Source of the DNA: Odoribacter sp. UBA944
GTDB lineage: Bacteria > Bacteroidota > Bacteroidia > Bacteroidales > Marinifilaceae
Assembly (NCBI GenBank): GCA_002293375.1
Contig: DBDA01000033.1
Span: 11,415-41,968 of the forward strand
Direction: 5' to 3'
Length of the DNA: 30,554 bases
Each line of letters begins with the position of its first letter. Position 1 is the first letter of the stretch. Made by a program: the position numbers and the translations under genes. Positions 16,101-22,688 of this stretch are shown piece by piece. The notes under the pieces were generated by a model. The model saw nothing but the letters and a program-made list of their open reading frames with translations. It was not told the DNA's origin and did no database searches.

Positions 16101-16709
16101 CAGCAGGTAGAGTATGATGAGCGGGATGTTCAAAGTTCTATCTTTGAAGTCGGCGTCGGCATAGATGTAAAAGAGCGGGATCCCTTCTTTGGAGGATATT
16201 TCTACTCCGTTTGCTATGGGTTCCGGGCTGACCCGGATGTGCCGGGCGTTTTCTCCTTTGATGCGGAGGAAGTTCCCGAAGTGGTTCCGTATGTATTGGT
16301 TTTCATAGGGGTAGTCGTCTTTGATCCGGATCAATACGTAGGTTTCCCGGTTCCCTGTGATGCGTTTCCGGATTTCGTAGAAGGCGTTGTTGATTTTTTG
16401 AAAGTGTTTGTCCGATCGCAATTTTTCGTAGATCCCTTCTACTCCGAGGTTTTCGTCTGTCCAGAAGGTGAATTTTCCGTTTTCGGCCAGGAGTGCCGAC
16501 AGGTCTTTTTCTTCTTCTGGGGTACGGATGTTTGTTGTGTCCTGTAATTGCCGGAGCAGCTGGTCTGCTTTGGTCTCTTGCCGGTGCAGCCGGTTTTCCA
16601 ATCTGTTTACCCAGGAATCCCTGTCTTGCGGCACGAAAATGTATTCCCAGGAGAGCGCTCCCAGTAGTAGAAAAAGATCTATGATCAGGACTATCCACGC
16701 TTTTTTCAT
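13128..16709 (-). CDS. Very large multi-pass sensor histidine kinase (NtrY-like)
   Basis: The product is 1193 residues. After a transmembrane helix at 5-22 comes an extracytoplasmic domain (about 30-190), then about eight helices between 193 and 450, a coiled-coil and second sensor region (about 452-665), two helices around 675-740, a third sensor region (about 745-870), a final helix (about 872-900) and a HAMP linker. The kinase core follows: the phospho-acceptor His975 in Ile-Ala-His-Glu-Ile-Lys-Asn-Pro-Leu-Thr-Pro, then an HATPase domain with Asn (Asn-Ile-Leu-Lys-Asn-Ala-Val-Gln-Ser), Asp-Asn-Gly-Thr-Gly-Ile-Pro and Gly-Met-Gly-Leu-Gly-Leu-Ala-Ile. The HAMP–HisKA order and the NPLTPMKL motif resemble NtrY. 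It starts 15 bases after rlmH and is followed by the membrane HTH gene. No response regulator is encoded nearby. Confidence 0.9.
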   Translation of the reverse strand: MKKAWIVLIIDLFLLLGALSWEYIFVPQDRDSWVNRLENRLHRQETKADQLLRQLQDTTNIRTPEEEKDLSALLAENGKFTFWTDENLGVEGIYEKLRSDKHFQKINNAFYEIRKRITGNRETYVLIRIKDDYPYENQYIRNHFGNFLRIKGENARHIRVSPEPIANGVEISSKEGIPLFYIYADADFKDRTLNIPLIILYLLIFITLFYVFDLTLSRTPSLRAQLLCIAGFLLFLLLLRGAMIRFQVPASLYRLRLFDAEMPGCLIASVGDLFLSAFSLIAICFIAFSNLHINTRSPLLYRYRHLALLLPPAIVFLYLLFCIRVIRSLLLHTNTYLNMANVVTVEPVSIIAFIGIVAGVAVTLIAANNTLHIVRSLFPLRTLGPLILLELTLLTLLFHWSGIASAWYCGLLLILQYSLLAVNQYIIRRDARRTIYMIGIGILSIFIVWVSKKCEREREIRQRLEYASELIEERDENFENHLQKIEAALNLSDTIGEFVDTNDEESLRIALTEEFLDTKGYNYTVEITVCGEAGCGSYFDRLLDSIGIPIAGTSFYALNEFDGRSSYLGKFRYGPQNLYLRFDSRPYSEGAGYPQILSRRSTDGDGTSYTYSYAKYRDGKLIYSSGNFNYNKLLTAFKEYDGTPKLIEKDQYQHLLIPVEKNATLVISLHQGIFSLYNFNVLYAFFICVLISSYGLFFSPNHNLDFKRGTLKARIKNNTIFLTVSLCAILTALSINLNTKSFENRHRIKAMDSIKFVNRELEHLPCVEYMECPEILDILTAMSEILKVDINLYSVRGRLTATSRPEIFTSGFCGYLINGEALEQIIDQGAMTYVVREQIGELGYMSIYMPLVLDNGRTYIIHIPYFSQNDELNRDIAIMVVIAVNMAVMVMVLAFMLSGVVAERVTKPLQLVNDKLKTMHIGGKNERIIYHLRDEVGELIGAYNKMADKLEESVEQLARSERESAWREMARQIAHEIKNPLTPMKLNIQFMQRSLQIEDPEEFKKRFGDVSVALIEQIDNMASIASTFSDFAKISVTQKERIDLSELVKNSILLFRNSARITCDITPGLNVWGDRTQLSRVMVNILKNAVQSIPEEREGHIRVSVHREDNQAIIRVRDNGTGIPEEVREKIFDPSFTTKSSGMGLGLAISRRIVEHIGGNITFVCPEEGTEFMIRLPVTEETTSSPVTKNREK

Positions 16710-16724
16710 CCGCTTGTTGTTTTG

Positions 16725-17198
16725 TTACTGGTGGTGATACGGCACTCCCCGCAGGATGGTCAGGGCCCGGTAAAGTTGTTCCACAAAGATCATCCGCACC
16801 ATCTGGTGCGAGAAGGTCATCCGGGAGAGTGCTATTTTCGCTTGCCCCCGTTTGTATATTTCGTCTGAAAATCCGTAGGGCCCTCCGATCACAAATACCA
16901 ATCTTTTTGTACCGGACAGCATCTTTTGTGCCAGGAATTCCGAAAAGCCGACCGATGTGCAGGATTCGCCCCGTTCGTCTAATAGCACGACCCAATCTCC
17001 CGCCTGCAATTGTTCGATGATCGCCTCCCCTTCTCTCTCTTTTTGTACGGTTTCGGTCAGGTGCCGGCTGTTTTTGAGGTCGGGCAGTATTTTCATTTCG
17101 TAGGGGATGTATTTCCCGAGCCGCTTTTGGTATTCCACGATTCCACTGCGTATGTATTCCGCATCGGTTTTGCCGATCACTAACAGGCAAATTTTCAT
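16725..17198 (-). CDS. rlmH: 23S rRNA (pseudouridine-1915 N3) methyltransferase
   Basis: The product is 157 residues, the usual RlmH length. This SPOUT methyltransferase modifies pseudouridine 1915 in helix 69 of 23S rRNA on assembled 70S ribosomes. Diagnostic stretches are the N-terminal Met-Lys-Ile-Cys-Leu-Leu-Val-Ile-Gly-Lys-Thr, Leu-Leu-Asp-Glu-Arg-Gly-Glu, the SAM-binding knot Phe-Val-Ile-Gly-Gly-Pro-Tyr-Gly-Phe, and the C-terminal Met-Thr-Phe-Ser-His-Gln-Met-Val-Arg plus Glu-Gln-Leu-Tyr-Arg-Ala. It is the first gene of a minus-strand run with the sensor kinase. Upstream, TACTTTCG (17278-17271) is a one-mismatch -7 box. Confidence 0.96.
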   Translation of the reverse strand: MKICLLVIGKTDAEYIRSGIVEYQKRLGKYIPYEMKILPDLKNSRHLTETVQKEREGEAIIEQLQAGDWVVLLDERGESCTSVGFSEFLAQKMLSGTKRLVFVIGGPYGFSDEIYKRGQAKIALSRMTFSHQMVRMIFVEQLYRALTILRGVPYHHQ

Positions 17199-17297
17199 GC
17201 TTTCCGGAATGAGTTGTTTTGTGTATGTATCCGTTACGGGCAGGCTGCTCTCTGTGTTTCCCGCCTACGACGAAAGTAACATTTTTTTCGCACATCC

Positions 17298-17330
17298 TTT
17301 GCAAGAAACCGGTTTTTATCCCTATATTTG
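17298..17330 (+). promoter_or_regulatory. tRNA promoter
   Basis: TTTG at 17298-17301, a 21-base spacer and TATATTTG at 17323-17330 match the Bacteroidales consensus. The tRNA 5' end follows at 17372, which leaves about 35 bases of 5' leader for RNase P to remove. Confidence 0.7.
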
Positions 17331-17371
17331 CAGCCGCTACCGGTGAAACGGTATTTTTTCTTATTTGTGCA

Positions 17372-17445
17372 GGTCCTATAGCTCAGCTGGTTAGAGCACC
17401 TGACTCATAATCAGGGGGTCCTTGGTTCAAGCCCAAGTGGGACCA
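17372..17445 (+). tRNA. tRNA with CAT anticodon, probably tRNA-Met (elongator)
   Basis: A complete cloverleaf of 74 bases can be folded: acceptor GGTCCTA/TGGGACC, D-arm GCTC/GAGC, anticodon stem CCTGA/TCAGG with loop CTCATAA (CAT at 17406-17408), and T-arm CTTGG/CCAAG with loop TTCAAGC. The discriminator is A17445 and the 3' CCA is not encoded. The first pair is G-C and the anticodon stem lacks the three G-C pairs of initiator tRNA, so it is an elongator type. A CAT anticodon can also belong to tRNA-Ile whose C34 is modified to lysidine, which cannot be excluded by eye. Confidence 0.93.
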
Positions 17446-17453
17446 CTGCCAAT

Positions 17454-17489
17454 AAAGGGTTTCAGAACATGAAGCCCTTTTTTCTTTTC
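17454..17489 (+). terminator. Intrinsic terminator of the tRNA gene
   Basis: AAAGGGTTTCA (17454-17464) pairs with TGAAGCCCTTT (17470-17480), an 11-bp stem with one G·U pair and a 5-base loop, followed by a T-rich run TTTCTTTTC. It begins nine bases after the tRNA 3' end. Confidence 0.85.
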
Positions 17490-17538
17490 GTCAAAAAGCA
17501 TGTTGGAGTTCTATTTCATCTCTGGAAGTGGGTGAAAT

Positions 17539-18804
17539 TTATTTGGGGGGGCTTTCGGTATCTTTTAGAACCTTCTGATACAGTTTGTCGATTTTCTCTT
17601 TGATCGATCTTTCGGATGGTGTTAAAGGGATTTGGTTACTCTCCTTTGCATCCAGTTCATCGGAGAGTTTCCTTAATGCTTCTAATAATTCCTGACTTTG
17701 GCTATCCCCCTTTGCATGCTGTTCAATGAACGTTAGTTTTTCGCTGTTACCGGGGTTGTCACAGTTTTCAGCAGATGGAGCTGTATCAGTAGATGGATAG
17801 GTGTAATAGGTATAGCCTGCATTATGAGGGTCAATATCATCTCTTTTATGTGCATCATACACTTCGTATCCTTGTGATACGGCACTTGGTGTGCCACTTA
17901 CCACAACACCTGCCACAGCACCTTTTACAGCACCTTTTAGCATACCCTCCATAATATCCTCATCTGAGAAAGCACCTAAGAAAGCTCCCCTCATAGTAGT
18001 TTCAATAATGATACTGTCGGAGTTGGCATCAGCCAAACCGTCAACAAAACCTCCAGTTGCTGCTTGGAGTACCTTACCAGCAGTAGAAGAAGAGTAGTTG
18101 TATGTACCTACATATTGATAATAAGAGTTGTCCATTTCTCCTGTTTTGATCCTTTTTTCGATTTCCCTGTTGTTTACATTAAATCCTTTTATCCGCTTTT
18201 CATCATACTCTCCCGTTGGAACATAGCGAATTGTTTCATGAGATTCGTTTGTTCCCGCTTCGTCTCTGACGAATTTTACCGGGCAGTATGCTTTCCCATC
18301 TTTTAATGTAAATGATATATCGTTGAAAAGAGCAATGTCTAAAATTACGTCTAAAACTGCTCCGTCTGGATAGTGATACACCGCTTCCAAGCTACTCACT
18401 TTATCCCAAACCACACCGTTCCCATCGTAATACCTTCCTTCGCGTAGAACAAGGTCTCCCTGGGCTTCTTTGTTGTGGAAATTTCTGTTGATGTGCCGCA
18501 GTAAATTGGGATCTGTATTTATACCGTATTCGTTGGAGTCGGAAGGTTTTTCCAATACTCCAAGAGCTCTTCCGTCAGCGGGGTCTATTAAATAGGTTTT
18601 CCCGTTTATGGCGAAAACTTTTCCCGAAAATTTTATTTCTCCGACCTTTGTATAGGAAAGGCCATAGCATTGATTTTTTCCGGACAATTGACTGTTGATC
18701 CACTTTTGATCGGAATGCCCTGCCGGCATGTCCCTGACAGTGGATTGGGAAAAAGCGATCCATACGATCGCGGAGAAAAAGAAGGTGAACATAGTTGTTT
18801 TCAT
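17539..18804 (-). CDS. AT-rich orphan exported protein with a Gly/Ala-rich hydrophobic segment
   Basis: The product is 421 residues and I do not recognise the family. Residues 1-20 form a secretion signal (MKTTMFTFFFSAIVWIAFSQ). The middle holds strand-like segments with Tyr-Leu-Ile-Asp-Pro-Ala-Asp-Gly-Arg-Ala and Tyr-Tyr-Asp-Gly-Asn-Gly-Val-Val-Trp, which recall secreted beta-sheet proteins. Residues 243-309 are Gly/Ala-rich and amphipathic to hydrophobic (for example GAVKGAVAGVVVSGTPSAV at 291-309), like a glycine-zipper insertion segment. The last 60 residues are charged and probably coiled-coil. Codon and base use differ from neighbours: I count 21 G+C of 60 at 17821-17880 against 39 of 60 at 20281-20340, which suggests transfer. 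A -7 box and palindrome lie upstream. Confidence 0.75.
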   Translation of the reverse strand: MKTTMFTFFFSAIVWIAFSQSTVRDMPAGHSDQKWINSQLSGKNQCYGLSYTKVGEIKFSGKVFAINGKTYLIDPADGRALGVLEKPSDSNEYGINTDPNLLRHINRNFHNKEAQGDLVLREGRYYDGNGVVWDKVSSLEAVYHYPDGAVLDVILDIALFNDISFTLKDGKAYCPVKFVRDEAGTNESHETIRYVPTGEYDEKRIKGFNVNNREIEKRIKTGEMDNSYYQYVGTYNYSSSTAGKVLQAATGGFVDGLADANSDSIIIETTMRGAFLGAFSDEDIMEGMLKGAVKGAVAGVVVSGTPSAVSQGYEVYDAHKRDDIDPHNAGYTYYTYPSTDTAPSAENCDNPGNSEKLTFIEQHAKGDSQSQELLEALRKLSDELDAKESNQIPLTPSERSIKEKIDKLYQKVLKDTESPPK

Positions 18805-18840
18805 ACCTGTGCATTCATCTTGTGATAAATTTTAACAGAT

Positions 18841-18878
18841 CAAATATACGGAATGTTTTTTAATTAAAATAAACATTC
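18841..18878 (-). promoter_or_regulatory. Promoter -7 box and adjacent palindrome upstream of the orphan exported gene
   Basis: TATATTTG (minus strand, 18848-18841) matches the -7 consensus and lies 36 bases before the ATG at 18804. Next to it GAATGTTT (18851-18858) and AAACATTC (18871-18878) form a perfect 8-base inverted repeat around an AT-rich centre that is itself nearly palindromic. The repeat covers the place where the -33 box should be, which is a natural position for a repressor or activator site. Confidence 0.5.
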
Positions 18879-18964
18879 TGGATGGACAAGAAAGTAGTAT
18901 ATTCAACTATTATCCTTCTCCGGTAAAAATTCCGTATCTTTACAGGAAAAGTATTTTGAAGGCC

Positions 18965-19510
18965 ATGATGCGGGAACTTGAATTACAAAAGGCATTTATG
19001 CTTGTGGAACCGGGGCCGGTGACGATGGTCAGTACCAGCCTAGAGGGAAGGGCGAATGTGATGACGCTTACCTGGATCACGGTGTTGGACTGGACTCCCC
19101 GGTTTGCTCTTTGTACCGGAGCGTGGAATTACTCTTTCGAGGCGTTGGTGAAAACCGGGGAGTGTGTGGTTGGTATTGCTACGGCGGATTTGGTAGAGAC
19201 GATCCTTGATGTGGGTACTGTTTCGGGGAGGGAGGTAGATAAATTTACGCGTTTCGAACTTACACCCCTGCCCGCTTCGCATGTCGCGGCACCCCTTATC
19301 GGCGAATGTTACGCCAATATTGAGTGCCGCGTAGCGGATCATATCAAGCGGCACAATATCTTTGTGCTGGAAGGGATAAAGGCCTGGACGAATCCCGCAC
19401 ACAGGGATAAACGGCTGCTGCATGCTGTAGGCGACGGCACTTTTACAGCCGACGGGGAGGTGTTTCATCGCCGCGTCCGCATGGGCGATAAACTCCCGCC
19501 GGGTGTGTGA
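18965..19510 (+). CDS. Flavin reductase-like (FMN-binding split-barrel) protein
   Basis: The product is 181 residues. The N-terminal Pro-Gly-Pro-Val-Thr-Met-Val-Ser-Thr, the Asn-Val-Met-Thr-Leu-Thr-Trp stretch, and Tyr-Ser-Phe-Glu-Ala-Leu-Val-Lys-Thr-Gly-Glu-Cys-Val-Val are typical of the flavin reductase-like/FMN-binding split-barrel family, which reduces flavins with NAD(P)H or binds FMN for other redox work. Cys-Arg-Val-Ala-Asp-His fits the later conserved strand. ATG 18965 was chosen; a TTG at 18956 and the ATG at 18968 are alternatives. TATCTTTA (18935-18942) is a one-mismatch -7 box. Physiological substrate is unknown. Confidence 0.85.
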   Translation: MMRELELQKAFMLVEPGPVTMVSTSLEGRANVMTLTWITVLDWTPRFALCTGAWNYSFEALVKTGECVVGIATADLVETILDVGTVSGREVDKFTRFELTPLPASHVAAPLIGECYANIECRVADHIKRHNIFVLEGIKAWTNPAHRDKRLLHAVGDGTFTADGEVFHRRVRMGDKLPPGV

Positions 19511-19602
19511 AGCGCACCGAAAGCCCGGCTGCGCGCGATCGGGAGGTTTTCAGTAGTAAGACGAGTAAGCGTTTGTTTCGTTACAAAAAAGCGGGAAATA
19601 AT

Positions 19603-19640
19603 AATGCCGGGCCATTGAAGATTCAGGCCCGGCATTTTTT
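19603..19640. terminator. Strong bidirectional terminator between convergent genes
   Basis: AATGCCGGGCC (19603-19613) pairs perfectly with GGCCCGGCATT (19626-19636) around a 12-base loop. A T run follows on the plus strand, and the minus strand reads into a TTATTATTT stretch. It serves the flavin-reductase-like gene (ends 19510) and the peptidase gene (ends 19661). Confidence 0.88.
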
Positions 19641-19660
19641 CGATTTGCAAACGATGGGGA

Positions 19661-21757
19661 TTATTTCAGTCCGCGGTTTTTCAGCAAGGGGCCTACGCCG
19701 GGTTCGGCGCCGCGGAAATTGATGTACATCGTGGTGGCGTCGTCGATTCCGCCCGGGGTGAGGATGTATTTCCGGAAGCGCTCCGCCGTAGCCGGATCGA
19801 ATAGGTTGCCGGCTTCTACAAAGGCCTGGAAGGCATCTGCATCCAATACTTCCGCCCACATGTAACTGTAATAGCCGGCCGTATAGCCTCCGCCCATGGT
19901 GTGGTTGAAGTAGGTGCTCCTATAACGGGGCGGGATCTGCGGCAGGGTATGCAGCCGCTTCATGGAAGCTGCTTCGAAAGCGATCACGCCAAAATCCGCC
20001 GGTATCTCTTTCAAAACGTGGAAGTCCATATCCAGCACAGAGGCTTCTATGTATTCGGAGGTGGCAAATCCCTCTCCGTAGGTTCCGCTTTTTTCTAATT
20101 TATCGACGAGGTCTCCCGGGATCGCTTCGCCTGTTTGGTAGTGGCGGGCATATTCGTTCAGTACCTCCGGCTGGAATACCCAATGTTCCATGATCTGGGA
20201 GGGCAGTTCCACAAAATCACGGGGTACACCGGCTACGCCGTAGTAGTGGACGTCTTTGAAGAGGTTGTGCAGCGCGTGCCCGAATTCGTGGAAGAGGGTT
20301 TCTGCTTCGTCCGCGCTGAACAGAGCCGGCTGGCCGCCGGAGGGTTTGGTAAAGTTGCATACGATGGTGACTACCGGTGCTATCCGCTCGCCGTTGGCAT
20401 AGGCCTGGGGGCGGTATGTTCCGCACCAGGCCCCGCCCCGTTTGGTGGAGCGGGGAAAGTAGTCCAGGTAGAGTACGCCGAGGTGGGTACCGTCCCGGTC
20501 TTTGCACTCGAATGCTTCTGCTTCTGGGTGGGGTTTCGGGATTTCGGCGATGGTGGTGAAGGTGATGCCGTAGAGTTTGTGGGCGACCCAAAACATCCCG
20601 TTCCGTACGTTTTCCAATTTCAGGTAGGGGCGCAATTGGTTTTCGTCCAGATCAAAACGGGCTTTCTTTACTTTCTCGGTGTAGTAACTCCAATCCCAAC
20701 CCTGTAGTTCTCCTTGTGTGCCTTCTTTGTGCATCAGGGCCTGTAAGTCGGCAGCTTCGCTTTTGGCTTTTACCAGGGCGGGTTCCCATACTTGCTGTAA
20801 GAGGCTGTATACATTCGCGGCGTTTTGGGCCATCCGTTCTTCCAGTATAAAGGCGGCGTAATCGGTGTATCCGAGCAGTTTTGCTTTTTCCAACCGCAGG
20901 GTGATCAGCTCTTTTACCACGGCCTTGTTGTCGTTTTCGCCACCGTTGTTGCCGCGATTGAGGTAGGCGTTGAATAGCTGTTCCCGCAGCGCCCGGTTGT
21001 CTGCAAATTGCAGGAAGGGCATGATGCTGGGGTTGTGCAGTGTAAAGACCCATTTGCCTTCTTCCCCGGCAGTTTCTTTCGCTCCGGCGATAAGGCTTTC
21101 CGGCAAACCGGCCAGGTCCTGTTCGTTGTCGATGACCAATTTGAATGCGTTGGTCTCTTTCAGCATGTTTTGCCCGAAGGTGATCTGCAATAGGGAGAGC
21201 CGGCCGTTCAGTTCCCGGAGTTTTTCCTGTTGCTCCGCGTCTAAGTTGGCCCCGCCCCGGATAAAGTTTTTGTAGGTTTCTTCTGTCAATTTGGCCTGTT
21301 CTTTGTTTAAGGTCGCTTTTTCCGGTCCTTCGTAAACGGCTTTTACCCGGGCAAACAGAGCGGGGTTCAGGATGTTATCGTCGCTGTGTTGGGAAAGTAG
21401 CGGAGAGAGTTCTTTGTCTAATGCCTGTATTTCGTCCGATCCGTTGGCGCTGTTCAGGCCGCTGAAAACAGTCCGTACCCGGCGCAACAGGGAACCACTT
21501 TGGTCCAAAGCGGCAATGGTGTTTTCAAAGGTCGCCGGAGCGGTGTCGGCAATGATCGCCTCAATCTCTTTTTTCTGTTCTTCCATTCCCTTCAGGAAGG
21601 CCGGTTTGTAATGTTCGGGCCGGATCTCCTCAAAGGGAGGTACTCCGAAGGGGGTTTTGTACTCGGAGAAAAACGGGTTTCCGTCCGTGTTTTCTTTTTT
21701 TCCTCCGCAGGCTCCCAATAGAACGGCTAATCCTGCGATTGTGATCATTTTTTTCAC
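19661..21757 (-). CDS. M3-family metallopeptidase lipoprotein (peptidyl-dipeptidase Dcp-like)
   Basis: The product is 698 residues, close to the Dcp/oligopeptidase A length. The zinc site His-Glu-Phe-Gly-His is at 490-494 (LFHEFGHALHNLF). Tyr-Leu-Asp-Tyr-Phe-Pro-Arg-x-x-Lys-Arg-Gly-Gly-Ala-Trp and the C-terminal Gly-Gly-Tyr-x-Ala-Gly-Tyr-Tyr-Ser-Tyr-Met-Trp are family hallmarks. The N-terminus Lys-Lys-Met-Ile-Thr-Ile-Ala-Gly-Leu-Ala-Val-Leu-Leu-Gly-Ala-Cys is a lipoprotein signal, so the enzyme should be membrane-anchored in the periplasm and cut oligopeptides, with dipeptides removed from the C-terminus if it is a true Dcp. I prefer the GTG start at 21757 because it supplies the basic Lys-Lys; the ATG at 21748 is possible. 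The terminator at 19603-19640 ends it. Confidence 0.92.
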   Translation of the reverse strand: MKKMITIAGLAVLLGACGGKKENTDGNPFFSEYKTPFGVPPFEEIRPEHYKPAFLKGMEEQKKEIEAIIADTAPATFENTIAALDQSGSLLRRVRTVFSGLNSANGSDEIQALDKELSPLLSQHSDDNILNPALFARVKAVYEGPEKATLNKEQAKLTEETYKNFIRGGANLDAEQQEKLRELNGRLSLLQITFGQNMLKETNAFKLVIDNEQDLAGLPESLIAGAKETAGEEGKWVFTLHNPSIMPFLQFADNRALREQLFNAYLNRGNNGGENDNKAVVKELITLRLEKAKLLGYTDYAAFILEERMAQNAANVYSLLQQVWEPALVKAKSEAADLQALMHKEGTQGELQGWDWSYYTEKVKKARFDLDENQLRPYLKLENVRNGMFWVAHKLYGITFTTIAEIPKPHPEAEAFECKDRDGTHLGVLYLDYFPRSTKRGGAWCGTYRPQAYANGERIAPVVTIVCNFTKPSGGQPALFSADEAETLFHEFGHALHNLFKDVHYYGVAGVPRDFVELPSQIMEHWVFQPEVLNEYARHYQTGEAIPGDLVDKLEKSGTYGEGFATSEYIEASVLDMDFHVLKEIPADFGVIAFEAASMKRLHTLPQIPPRYRSTYFNHTMGGGYTAGYYSYMWAEVLDADAFQAFVEAGNLFDPATAERFRKYILTPGGIDDATTMYINFRGAEPGVGPLLKNRGLK

Positions 21758-21844
21758 GTTTGTTTGTATTATAAGAGTTTGCCCGCGAAGATAGATGAAA
21801 TTTCGTTCCATTATTCTCAGGAGTGACAAATAAATCAGGGGGCT

Positions 21845-22240
21845 TTAAACAAACCAGTAGCTTGGCAAAAACAATGCACTCAAACAAAATATGGCATCTT
21901 GCTGCTTTATTTTTACGATAAAATAGAGTAGACAAATAATATTGATGAAGCGGTATGCCAGTACACAAAAACGGAGCAAGTCATTTGTTGGTAAATACAT
22001 CTCTACCACTGTAAACGCAATTAATCCGGCAATAACTATATTTGATACGATATAAAAACTGGTTTCGACGGCTTTTCGACGCTCATCTTTAAACAGCAAA
22101 ACGATTTTTCCAGGTACAATCATGGCAGCGACCAGAAGGGCGATGATCGTATACAAGAAGGAATGCAGCATTTCTTTCACCGTAAAAAAATAGAGAACGG
22201 CTAAAACAAAAATGCCGATACTGTCCCAATATTTTTTCAT
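21845..22240 (-). CDS. Small AT-rich membrane protein of unknown function
   Basis: The product is 131 residues and I do not recognise it. Four hydrophobic helices are visible: about 8-22, 27-50, 61-82 and 90-110. A basic loop (KDERRKAVE) follows the second helix. It ends in an aromatic tail, Ser-Tyr-Trp-Phe-Val. G+C is low (19 of 60 at 21901-21960), unlike the adjacent peptidase gene. It is on the same strand as the peptidase and starts at a Met-Lys-Lys, which is plausible for a real gene, but no promoter match was found. Confidence 0.6.
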   Translation of the reverse strand: MKKYWDSIGIFVLAVLYFFTVKEMLHSFLYTIIALLVAAMIVPGKIVLLFKDERRKAVETSFYIVSNIVIAGLIAFTVVEMYLPTNDLLRFCVLAYRFINIICLLYFIVKIKQQDAIFCLSALFLPSYWFV

Positions 22241-22688
22241 ACCTTTTTATGGATTTGAATTAAGCACAATCCCTGCTACATGAAGCTGCCATCCAAATAG
22301 TATTGACAGGCATCCCGACAAGAATTTCATGATTTGAAAAAATTAAGTTATTAAATAGACATTAGAATTGTATTCAAAACAATATATTCGTTTGAATGGG
22401 AACAAAAATGGTGTATTAGAAAAATTTGCACCATTGTTTTTACAGGACAATAAGGTGCCTGCATGATTTCTTTTTCAATTGAAAATCAACCTGTTGAAAT
22501 TATTTATTCGGGGACATCTCAAAAAAATTCTGAAAATGTCCATTCGAGCAGTTTTACGATGTTTTTTCGGTTCAGATGTTTTTTACCCGGAAATCGTTTC
22601 ATGCATACACCTTAACGGGTTCATAGCCATTTGTAATATCAATACTGTTTTACTATTTTCGCACTGTTTCAATTCAAAATCAATGTGT
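22241..22688. other. AT-rich intergenic spacer of about 450 bases
   Basis: No gene start or recognisable protein is seen here. An open frame continues upstream from the TPR gene to 22479, but its residues look random and lack TPR features. The only structure is an inverted repeat AATGGTG (22407-22413)/CACCATT (22429-22435) followed by GTTTTTA, a weak terminator-like hairpin with a 15-base loop. A one-mismatch -7 element (TATTTTCG) lies near 22652, about 35 bases before the TPR start. Confidence 0.4.

Noticed and set aside
22479..22688. N-terminal extension of the TPR protein
   Set aside because: These 70 residues are AT-rich, have no TPR pattern or signal peptide, and the change in codon use at about 22690 marks the real start.
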